Shown one piece after another: positions 9,804 to 16,040 of a stretch of 25,061 nt of DNA. The stretch is from positions 1-25,061 of the forward strand of contig JBGPZW010000038.1 in NCBI GenBank assembly GCA_041493955.1. Reading direction: 5' to 3'. Every line of letters begins with the position of its first letter. The stretch's first letter is position 1. The position numbers and the translations under genes are program-made. The notes beneath the pieces are model-generated. The model saw nothing but the letters and a program-made list of their open reading frames with translations, was not told where the DNA came from and made no database searches. Source of the stretch: QHYU01 sp041493955. GTDB taxonomy: Bacteria; Acidobacteriota; Terriglobia; Acidiferrales; UBA7541.

Positions 9804-9952
9804 ACGGTCTCGGCCTGCTCACTCGGGAGAATGCACCACGGTCAGGGACCCACACTGGCTCGGGTGGCCCAAGTGCGACGCTGGGACCCCACCTACTTAT
9901 CCATGTGTTAACATTCCACTGTCCTTCCCATCCGGCCGATAGGAGGACGTCG

Positions 9953-10186
9953 ATGAGTAGACACAGAATCTACCGTTCGATTGTTGATGCGGTTGCTCGA
10001 GGCGTGCTGAGAGAGCCTTTCACAAAGGGGGATTTTCGGAAGGCTTGTCCGGGATTCGCCGAAGGCACCTATAACGCTTTTCTTGACAAACATGCGCAAG
10101 GCAACCGAGGTGGAACTTCCGAGCTGTTCGAGCGAGTTCGTCCGGGCCAGTTCAGGCTACTCAGGCCATTCAAGTATGGTCTCTGA
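9953..10186 (+). CDS. Small unrecognised protein, winged-helix-like; first gene of a low-GC cassette
   Basis: This 77-residue protein is not a family I can name. The start is well supported: AGGAGG at 9941-9946 sits 6 bases before the ATG at 9953, whereas the longer reading from 9905 has no ribosome site. It begins MSRHRIYRSIVDAVARGVL, followed by PFTKGDFRKACPGFAEGTYNAFL and a Gly-rich turn leading to FERVRPGQFRLLRPF. The helix, helix, helix and beta-wing order suggests a winged-helix nucleic-acid-binding fold; this is inference from pattern only. It is the first of three closely spaced genes whose base composition is lower in GC than both flanks. A regulatory or accessory role with the two downstream genes is possible. 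Confidence 0.68.
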   Translation: MSRHRIYRSIVDAVARGVLREPFTKGDFRKACPGFAEGTYNAFLDKHAQGNRGGTSELFERVRPGQFRLLRPFKYGL

Positions 10187-10234
10187 TGCTGTAGAGGTGT
10201 ATTCGTCGATCTTGATAAATAAAGGAGCTCTGCG

Positions 10235-10693
10235 ATGGCACAGCGTGTCCGTTGGAAATTGGGGGAGAATGAGGTTGAGGTAGAGGGGAGCGACAGGTTC
10301 ATCGAAAAGCAACTTAAACGCTTTTTTGACAAGATTGGTGTGACTCATCAGGTGACGCCCTCAAGCAGCCTACGTAGGCTTGCCACCGCCCCAAAGCCAG
10401 GGAAGACCCCAGCTCCGGCGGAGTATTACCGCCTGAAAAGGCCAGAGGGTGGGACAGAGATCCTCTTGATACTGGGAAAATACCTTGAGGACCATCGTTC
10501 TCAGGGGCAGTTTACGCGGAAAGAAATCAACAAGCTGGCAGCCGAAGCTAGGATCAAAGACGTTCATTCGCAGTATTTCATTTACGCAGTGAAGCAAGGC
10601 CTTCTTCGTACAGCGGGAAAGGGCAGTTACGCTCTAACTATCAGCGGAGAGGATGCCGTATCCGCTATGCCTTCTCAGGCAAAGGCCGACTAG
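10235..10693 (+). CDS. Unrecognised protein with an N-terminal beta/helix module and winged-helix-like C-terminus; second cassette gene
   Basis: The 152-residue protein starts at an ATG preceded by AAAGGAGC at 10221-10228. Residues 1-35 (MAQRVRWKLGENEVEVEG, then SDRFIEKQLKRFFDKIG) form a beta-hairpin followed by an amphipathic helix, a module I have seen at the N-terminus of assorted short prokaryotic proteins. After a Pro/Ser-rich linker, residues about 66-140 run EYYRLKRPEGGTEILLILG, then FTRKEINKLAAEARI and GLLRTAGKGSYALTISG. This is a winged-helix-like pattern similar to one in the other two cassette genes. No catalytic motif is visible. It lies 48 bases after the first cassette gene, and the third begins 4 bases after its stop, so all three are likely one transcript. 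Confidence 0.7.
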   Translation: MAQRVRWKLGENEVEVEGSDRFIEKQLKRFFDKIGVTHQVTPSSSLRRLATAPKPGKTPAPAEYYRLKRPEGGTEILLILGKYLEDHRSQGQFTRKEINKLAAEARIKDVHSQYFIYAVKQGLLRTAGKGSYALTISGEDAVSAMPSQAKAD

Positions 10694-10697
10694 TGGC

Positions 10698-11465
10698 GTG
10701 CGCCCTCGCGAAAATCTTTCCGACTTTCTCCTCACGTTGCCAAACGTTGGGAGTCTCTCTCACCGATCGCATATCCTTTTGGTCGCCTACCATCTTCGCA
10801 GCGTTGGCCAGACACATTTCTCGACGGCTGACCTCTCAAGGGCCTTCTCACAAGGAGGGTTGCCACTTCCGCCGAGCTTGGGCAAGCGCCTCCGGAATCT
10901 CATAAAGGGGAAAATGGCCCCATTAGTTCGAGCCGAGAAGCAGCGCTATTCTCTATCAGTTATCGGCGTCCAAGAAGTGCAGCGCTATCTGCAAACCGTA
11001 TATGGTCTAGCCGCTGCCCGTGCTTCACTAGAGAAACTAGGTGATAAGCTTGCTGACGACAGCGACCGTCAGTTTCTTGCTGAGGCGATCGGTTGTGTTG
11101 ATCTAGGTGCAAGGAGAGCAACTGTTGTAATGGCATGGCTGCTTACAGTCGATCATCTCCAGGGTTTTATCTTGGCACACAAGCTTGCGGATTTTAACCA
11201 GGCTCTTGGCGGCAGGAATGACCACAGGGGGCTAGTCATCAGAACCAAAGACGATTTTTCGGAGATTCGCGATGATCGAGCGTTCATCGAAATCTTACGA
11301 TCTGCTAGAATTATTACTAGAGACGTGCAGAGGATATTGGACGAAAACCTTGGCTTCAGGAATACCTGCGCACATCCAACCGCGATTGCAATACCAGAGA
11401 ACAAGGTGGTCGCTGCGATCGAGGATTTGGCGGAGAACGTCATTCTGAAATACCCTCTGCGATAG
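10698..11465 (+). CDS. Putative HEPN-domain protein with N-terminal winged-helix-like region; third cassette gene
   Basis: From the in-frame GTG at 10698, which is 4 bases after the previous stop, the protein has 255 residues. An ATG at 10653 would overlap the preceding gene by 41 bases and has its purine-rich site too close, so I prefer the GTG. Residues about 10-85 (THFSTADLSRAF, then APLVRAEKQRYSLSVIG) resemble a winged helix. The C-terminal half is helical and ends with FRNTCAHPTAI, in which R221 and H226 make an R-N-x3-H motif as in HEPN domains. Many HEPN proteins are RNases in toxin-antitoxin and defence systems, while others are inactive scaffolds. The motif is seen; nuclease activity is inference. 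The gene order and low GC suggest a mobile accessory cassette. Confidence 0.7.
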   Translation: MRPRENLSDFLLTLPNVGSLSHRSHILLVAYHLRSVGQTHFSTADLSRAFSQGGLPLPPSLGKRLRNLIKGKMAPLVRAEKQRYSLSVIGVQEVQRYLQTVYGLAAARASLEKLGDKLADDSDRQFLAEAIGCVDLGARRATVVMAWLLTVDHLQGFILAHKLADFNQALGGRNDHRGLVIRTKDDFSEIRDDRAFIEILRSARIITRDVQRILDENLGFRNTCAHPTAIAIPENKVVAAIEDLAENVILKYPLR

Positions 11466-11625
11466 GAACTCCTCCTTCTCTGGGAACAATAGGCAAGACC
11501 TTTACAGCCGCTCCAGTTAGTCAGACTTCATCAGTACGACGTTGAGAAAGCACAAAGAGGTGGTTCCATCAAGGGTGAGCTTACGGCGGCAACTGGTCGG
11601 CTCTAGTTCCCGTTGTGGGTCATAG

Positions 11626-11705
11626 GTGGGTGGCCGAGCCTTCCGGCCGGTGCTGCGCACTCCATTCACTGAGGAGGATACACCCACGCGGTCTTGTGGT
11701 TGCAC
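11626..11705 (-). repeat. Diverged dispersed repeat, copy A
   Basis: This segment aligns without gaps to 12971-13050, an offset of 1345 bases. By hand count 55 of 80 positions match, and 35 of 43 match in the core 11661-11703 against 13006-13048. Conserved blocks include TCCATTCAC, GAGGAG and TTGTGGTTGC. Read on the minus strand in the same frame, both copies share QPQ, then SSVNG, then GR and RP, so an old coding origin is possible. No open gene is intact in either copy. Confidence 0.6.
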
Positions 11706-11737
11706 CACCCGGGCGAATTCGTGGCGGGTTTGCTCGT

Positions 11738-11799
11738 CGAGCCAGCCCTCCGACCGTGCGGGAGATGAGATCTCCCCGCACGGTCAGGTGAGAGGCTGG
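11738..11799. terminator. Large imperfect hairpin, possible bidirectional terminator
   Basis: The core arms are GACCGTGCGGGAGAT (11752-11766) and ATCTCCCCGCACGGTC (11770-11785). They pair along 15 bases with one bulged base around a 3-base loop. Outer flanks GAGCCAGCCCTC and GAGAGGCTGGTTC extend the pairing imperfectly. It lies between convergent genes, just past the stop of the minus-strand gene at 11804. There is no T-tract, so a terminator role is inference; an insertion-remnant or structured RNA origin is also possible. Confidence 0.5.
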
Positions 11800-11803
11800 T
11801 TCG

Positions 11804-12688
11804 TTACTGACTCTGGGCGCGCAGCAACATTCGCGTGCCACTATCCAGGTGAACGTTCTTCGTCGAGGAGAGGATCAGCGAACCCTGCGTAGCATTCGCC
11901 GCCTCAGAGTTCAGTGACAGTCCCTTGAGGCCGATCACCCCGTTGCTGGACGAATTCAGCATGCCGGTCGCGTTCGCCCCCTTCACGCCACCGGTCGCTG
12001 AAGTGGCTGTGTTGACGGTGGAACCGGCGGCGCTACCGGTGGTGTTGCCCACCGCACCGGCCGTGTTTGTCACCGTGCCGGCGGCGGCGCCGGCCGTAGA
12101 CCCAACACCACCGACCAGTCCTCCACCGGAGCCGTGGCCGGAGGCGTGGCTGGAGCCTGCGGCTGAGCCCACGCCGCTCGCAGCTCCCGTCACGTCGCCC
12201 TCAGCGAGCGAGGCTGATGCGGCAGTTTGGGCTGCAGCCAGCGCCTGGATCGCCACGTTAATGGGGATTTCCTGCCCATTCTTCAGAATTGCTTTCTCAA
12301 ACGCGATCCCCAGCGCGGATTCGGACTCCCCCTTGGCTCGCGCCTTGGCCTGGGTCACGTGGCCGACCAGCTTGCTACCCTTGGGGATTACCACCTTTCC
12401 GTCCGACTTCACGTCCTGTGTCGTCCGAGCAACCACTTGGTCGCCTTCCTTGTTCTTCCGGGCATCGACCGAACCCGAGAGCACGGCCTCAAAGGTGGTT
12501 CCGCTTGTGACGCTGGCGGAGCCTTGGTCAGCCTGGGCCGAAGCGGACGCCTGCCCGCTGGGCTTGTTGGCGCTATCCTGAGTCTTGCCGTTGACCGAAG
12601 TGCTCGTCTGCGAACTGCCCGATGTTTGCCCCGAGGCATTCCACGGCACGAGCGCCCCGACCAACAATACTAACCAAATTCGTCTCAT
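11804..12688 (-). CDS. Secreted protein with VirB10/TrbI-like beta domain and Ala/Gly/Ser/Thr-rich C-terminus
   Basis: This 294-residue protein begins with a signal peptide (MRRIWLVLLVGALVPWNASG, cleavage near residue 20) and a Ser/Gln/Ala-rich linker. Residues about 62-150 (GTTFEAVLSGSVDARKNKEG, then VVIPKGSKLVGHVTQAKARA, then INVAIQALA) resemble the beta-barrel domain found at the C-terminus of VirB10/TrbI. The resemblance rests on the 'IPKGS-LVG' pattern and strand order. From about 155 to 245 the sequence is low complexity, rich in Gly, Ala, Ser and Thr with GSAAG- and GNTTG-like units. The end is a more ordered segment, SLILSSTKNVHLDSGTRMLL. The ATG at 12688 has GGGAGG upstream. No other secretion-system gene is nearby, so a conjugation role is unlikely; function is unknown. 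Confidence 0.78.
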   Translation of the reverse strand: MRRIWLVLLVGALVPWNASGQTSGSSQTSTSVNGKTQDSANKPSGQASASAQADQGSASVTSGTTFEAVLSGSVDARKNKEGDQVVARTTQDVKSDGKVVIPKGSKLVGHVTQAKARAKGESESALGIAFEKAILKNGQEIPINVAIQALAAAQTAASASLAEGDVTGAASGVGSAAGSSHASGHGSGGGLVGGVGSTAGAAAGTVTNTAGAVGNTTGSAAGSTVNTATSATGGVKGANATGMLNSSSNGVIGLKGLSLNSEAANATQGSLILSSTKNVHLDSGTRMLLRAQSQ

Positions 12689-12970
12689 GGTTAAAGAACC
12701 TCCCGGTTGAGAGTCACTTCCAGATGGGTCTGGTGAGCTTCATTTTCTCACTTTTGCTTGAGTGGGCGAGCCTGAGGAGGCAACTGTGTTTCCAAAAACC
12801 AACCCCCCTGATGATAGCCGGTTGGGCCGACTCACCGATCATAGACCGAGCTGGTTGAAACGAAGAGAAGTAAGGATCACAGGAAAAACTGCCACGATAT
12901 CAGGCCGAAGCTGTCGACTCCCGTCTTGGCTGCGATCGTCCCGGCGGGGTAGCCCATGGTTCAGGAACTG

Positions 12971-13050
12971 GAGGGTCGTCCAACTCCCCGGCCGACACCG
13001 CCTCCTCCATTCACCGAGGAGCATAGACTTTCGCAGTTTTGTGGTTGCCT
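12971..13050 (-). repeat. Diverged dispersed repeat, copy B
   Basis: This is the partner of copy A at 11626-11705, in the same orientation. The best-kept blocks are TCCATTCACCGAGGAG (13006-13021) and TTTTGTGGTTGC (13037-13048). Both copies are followed by short hairpins, and together they bracket the secreted VirB10-like gene. I cannot assign the repeat to a known family. Confidence 0.6.
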
Positions 13051-13101
13051 CACGCTCGCCCCAGCGAGGATGGAGCATTGGAATGCGCACTTACAAGAAA
13101 A

Positions 13102-13115
13102 GGGGGGTACCCCCC
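13102..13115. repeat. Perfect 14-base G6TAC6 palindrome
   Basis: GGGGGGTACCCCCC is a perfect palindrome directly preceded by AAAA and located 50 bases after repeat copy B. It lies about 150 bases upstream of the aminopeptidase gene. It may be a protein-binding site, part of the repeat element, or a DNA structure; nothing in the sequence decides between these. Confidence 0.6.
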
Positions 13116-13266
13116 TCTGCGCAGGCACCAACTTCCTCCCGTGCCGCGGAAAACTTCGGCTACAATCGAGGAGCCACACGCCCTGTGGTCGCCGGACTTT
13201 CCGGCGTTCATCCTTCTGGAACCCAGAGGTCCGGGGTCCCTCCCCTGACCTCTTCCCGGAGGCTCA

Positions 13267-14679
13267 ATGAATCGGTGTTCTTTAGTGGCGCGTAACCGTG
13301 CCTTGCTGGCCTTAGTTGTTTCGTTGTTGCTGGCAGTGGGTGCAATGCCGTCGCTGGCCGAGCCGCGGACGCGCGAGGCCAACAACGTTTATGCCGAGCG
13401 CCGCGCCAAACTGCGCGCGCAGGTGGACGGCCCGGTGATTCTGTTCGGCTACACGGGCAAAGAGGACTCCACGCCTTCCTACGTTTTCAATCAGGAGTAC
13501 AACTTCTACTACCTGACCGGCCACAACGAGCCCGGCGCGGCGTTGATCCTGGTGCCCGACGCGCACAACGGCAGCTCGAACGGCAACGCCAAGAGCAATG
13601 GGAAATTGAATGGCAAGGAGTGGGACGGCCCGCGCGAGATCCTCTTCCTTCCGCCACGCGACGCGGTTCGCGAGCGCTGGGAAGGGCCACGCCTTGGTCC
13701 GACCGATCCTGGCGTGCTCGAGAAAACCGGCTTCGGAGCTGTGGAGGCCTTTCCCAAGCTCCGCGGCGAAGTCGAGAAGCTGGCCAAGATCTACGCGAAC
13801 CTCTATACGCTGCTGCCCGGTACTGACGACCTCGGTTACCCGCACGCGCGCAACTGGACTAACTGGTTCTATCAAACGGTGCCGCAGGCACGCCTCAACA
13901 ATATCGCCGCGGCAATCGCCGTGATGCGACAGGTGAAGTCGCCGGGCGAGATCGAACTGCTGACGCGCGCGATCGAGCTTTCCGTGGACGCACAGCTCGA
14001 AGCCATGAAGATGGTCCGTCCGGGCCTCTATGAATACCAGGTCGCGGCGCGGATGGAGTATGTGCACAAATCGGGCGGATGCGAGCGCGAAGCCTATGCC
14101 CCCATCGTGGGCGCGGGCTTCAACTCCACAGTGCTGCACTACTCCGGCCTGCGCGAGATGATCGGCGATGGCGACGTCGTGGTGCTCGATGTCGCCGGGC
14201 AATATTCCGGCTACTCGGCCGACATCTCGCGCACGCTCCCGGCCAACGGCCGCTTCACTGCGCGCCAGCGCGAAATCTACGAGATCGTCCTGGGCGCGCA
14301 GAACGCGGCCCTGGCCGCGCTCAAGCCAGGGATGACCTTTGCGCGCACCGGCCCCAACAGCCTCTATCTGATTGCCTACGAATACATCAATTCACACGGG
14401 AAGGACAAACAGGGGCAGGCGCTCGGCCGCTACTTCATTCACGGCCTGGGCCACCACATCGGACTCGACGTCCACGACGCGGGCGTCTCCGACCGGCCGC
14501 TCGAGCCCGGCATGGTCGTCACCATCGAGCCCGGCATTTACATCCCGGAAGAAAACCTGGGCGTGCGCATTGAAGACGACGTGCTGATCACCGCGACGGG
14601 CTACAAGCTGCTCTCCGCGCGCCTGCCGCGCGAGATTGCGGAGATTGAAAGGATTATGGCCGAGGCGCGGAAGAAGTAG
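13267..14679 (+). CDS. Secreted Xaa-Pro aminopeptidase, M24B family
   Basis: This 470-residue protein has the aminopeptidase P layout: an N-terminal creatinase-like domain and a C-terminal pita-bread metal domain. The five metal ligands are visible: D308 and D319 in DVAGQYSGYSADISRT, H396 in HGLGHHIGLDVHD, E421 in TIEPGIYIP and E436 in RIEDDVLIT. It would remove an N-terminal residue preceding proline, using two divalent metals. The N-terminus (LLALVVSLLLAVGAMPSLA) reads as a signal peptide, so the enzyme probably acts in the periplasm, unlike the cytoplasmic PepP of E. coli. Residues about 97-118 are an Asn/Gly/Ser/Lys-rich insert that looks like an exposed loop. The ATG at 13267 follows CCGGAGG closely. 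Its 3' end overlaps the convergent gene by 26 bases. Confidence 0.93.
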   Translation: MNRCSLVARNRALLALVVSLLLAVGAMPSLAEPRTREANNVYAERRAKLRAQVDGPVILFGYTGKEDSTPSYVFNQEYNFYYLTGHNEPGAALILVPDAHNGSSNGNAKSNGKLNGKEWDGPREILFLPPRDAVRERWEGPRLGPTDPGVLEKTGFGAVEAFPKLRGEVEKLAKIYANLYTLLPGTDDLGYPHARNWTNWFYQTVPQARLNNIAAAIAVMRQVKSPGEIELLTRAIELSVDAQLEAMKMVRPGLYEYQVAARMEYVHKSGGCEREAYAPIVGAGFNSTVLHYSGLREMIGDGDVVVLDVAGQYSGYSADISRTLPANGRFTARQREIYEIVLGAQNAALAALKPGMTFARTGPNSLYLIAYEYINSHGKDKQGQALGRYFIHGLGHHIGLDVHDAGVSDRPLEPGMVVTIEPGIYIPEENLGVRIEDDVLITATGYKLLSARLPREIAEIERIMAEARKK

Positions 14680-15883
14680 CCGGCCGCGGCAGAGCGGCGG
14701 GAGCCGGCAGGTCGAGCCGGTAGGTCACCAGGGTTGCGCCATGCAGCAGGCGCAGCGGCGGCCGCACATCGTAGCTTTCCTCGAGCGAGATCAATTCGCC
14801 GCGCTCGGTCGGCCAGACATCGGCGCCCTCGGCGGGTCGCGGGCCGAGTTCACAGAGCACCTTGCCCGTGTCCAGTTGCCATACAAGCAGGCGCGTCTCC
14901 CGGCGGTCAGTCCGCGCCAGGCTGCGCTTCAGCGGGTTGAAGCGGTGGAAATGCCCGACGGCGAAGTTGCCTGCCTCGCTCACGCGCAGGGTTTGCAGCT
15001 CGCTGAAGTGCATGTTCTTTTCCGCTTCGCGGCGTGTTTTGCCGGTTTCAGCGTCGAGCCAGCTCAATCGCGCGCCCAGCACGAGCAACTCCTTGCCGCT
15101 GTTGGACCAGAGCAAGTCTTCGCCTCCGATTTTCCGCTCCCAGAGCAGCTTGCCGTCTTCGACCGCGAAGAGCAGCAGGCGCGCCTTGCCCGGCCAGCGC
15201 GTGGGGCGCAACAGCACGGCGAGCCGCGAGCCGTCGGGTGCCAGCGCCACCTCGGTCCATTGGTTCGCGGAGCCGAGCGCCAGATTGAGGCTTTGCAGCA
15301 ACTTTCCGCTGGCCGCGTCGTAGAGGCGCACCTCGACGGGTTTGTTCGCTTCGGCATCTGCCAAATAGGATTCCACTGGCCAGAAGGTGACCGCCAGGCG
15401 GTCGCGTACCAGCGAGAGTTTGCCCGGGTAGATCTGCTTCTCCGTGTCGGCGGCGATCTGGTAACGCGTCGCGGCCGTATCAGCGTCCAGGACCCAGATC
15501 TTTCCCACGCTGCGGACGGCGAGCAAGCTGCCCGATGGCGTGAAAGCCACATCCTGGATCTGCCAGATGACGCCGGGGGGAAGCGCGGGCGGCTCGAGGT
15601 GCGCGCGGTGCTCTCCGTCGGTGCCGCGCTCGCGGATGCGGATTTCCGCGCCGTGCGTAGTGTGGAAGTACTGCACCAGACGGCGCCCGGCGGGAGAAAC
15701 GCCGATGGCCGTGCCGGCCTCCACCTCTTCCCGGGCGACTACCTTCAGCGCCGGGCAGAGCGAGAGCGCCGTCTGCGGCACGTGAGTGTCTTGCTGGGCC
15801 TGTGCCGCCGATTGAACCAACAGGCCGGCAACGAGTACTCCGGCACCGAGCCAGGCGAAGTTGGAGCGAATTCGGGTCAGCAT
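14654..15883 (-). CDS. Secreted beta-propeller-like (WD40/YVTN-type) protein
   Basis: From the ATG at 15883 the protein has 409 residues and begins with a signal peptide (MLTRIRSNFAWLGAGVLVAG, then an Ala/Gln-rich cleavage site). The body has repeated blade-like units of the type 'DVAFTPSGSLLAV' with KIWVLDADT, 'EVALAPDGSRLAVLL' with LLLFAVEDGKLLW, 'LLWSNSGKELLVLG' with WLDAETGK, and LLVWQLDTGKVL. These fit a WD40- or YVTN-like beta-propeller. Blade count is uncertain, probably six or seven. Such proteins serve as binding scaffolds; no catalytic residues are visible. An earlier in-frame ATG at 15916 would put charged residues before the signal peptide and collide with the efp promoter, so it is less likely. 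The C-terminus is Pro/Ala-rich and its coding end overlaps the convergent aminopeptidase gene. Confidence 0.78.
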   Translation of the reverse strand: MLTRIRSNFAWLGAGVLVAGLLVQSAAQAQQDTHVPQTALSLCPALKVVAREEVEAGTAIGVSPAGRRLVQYFHTTHGAEIRIRERGTDGEHRAHLEPPALPPGVIWQIQDVAFTPSGSLLAVRSVGKIWVLDADTAATRYQIAADTEKQIYPGKLSLVRDRLAVTFWPVESYLADAEANKPVEVRLYDAASGKLLQSLNLALGSANQWTEVALAPDGSRLAVLLRPTRWPGKARLLLFAVEDGKLLWERKIGGEDLLWSNSGKELLVLGARLSWLDAETGKTRREAEKNMHFSELQTLRVSEAGNFAVGHFHRFNPLKRSLARTDRRETRLLVWQLDTGKVLCELGPRPAEGADVWPTERGELISLEESYDVRPPLRLLHGATLVTYRLDLPAPAALPRPATSSAPRP

Positions 15884-15899
15884 ACCGAGTTGCACCAGT

Positions 15900-15929
15900 T
15901 TGACCGATTCTCGCATCGGCGGCTATAAT
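15900..15929 (+). promoter_or_regulatory. Near-consensus sigma70-type promoter of efp
   Basis: TTGACC at 15900-15905 is followed after 18 bases by a perfect TATAAT at 15924-15929. The transcript would start near 15937, leaving a leader of about 100 bases before the efp ATG at 16041. It lies just upstream of the divergent propeller-protein gene. This is the clearest promoter in the window. Confidence 0.7.
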
Positions 15930-16040
15930 TATAAGTTGCTCTGCGCGCAAAGTGCGCGCCTGTTGAGCTGCGCAACGGAACCGAAGCAGCCGGATCCCGC
16001 CCCGGCGGGCCTGCCGCCAGACCCCTTTCAGGAGCGAGAG

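Larger units (their letters stand above)
11466..11803. other. Gene-free stretch between the cassette and the secreted VirB10-like gene
   Basis: These 338 bases lie between two convergent genes. I see no convincing coding region: the short open frames here lack ribosome sites and family features. The stretch holds copy A of a diverged repeat (11626-11705) and a large imperfect hairpin (11738-11799), both listed separately. The left 160 bases show nothing recognisable. Confidence 0.7.
12689..13266. other. Gene-free stretch between divergent secreted-protein and aminopeptidase genes
   Basis: These 578 bases have no coding region I can support; the open frames crossing them lack ribosome sites and any family signal. 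They contain copy B of the diverged repeat (12971-13050), a small hairpin CTCGC-CCCA-GCGAG at 13055-13068, and the palindrome at 13102-13115. A TACAAT at 13161-13166, about 100 bases before the aminopeptidase start, could be a -10 element, but I see no good -35. Confidence 0.65.

Noticed and set aside
9804..9952. Left boundary of the low-GC cassette searched for an attachment-site repeat
   Set aside because: Only a short direct similarity GGGACCC-A-CAC / GGGACCCCAC is seen within the stretch itself; no matching copy was found at the right border.
11517..11708. Short minus-strand frame (63 codons) in repeat copy A
   Set aside because: No ribosome site or family; its similarity to the other copy is better described as a degraded repeat than as a live gene.
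12762..13295. Possible gene in the plus strand upstream of the aminopeptidase
   Set aside because: No ribosome site, composition unlike protein, and it crosses repeat copy B and the palindrome. I treat the region as non-coding.
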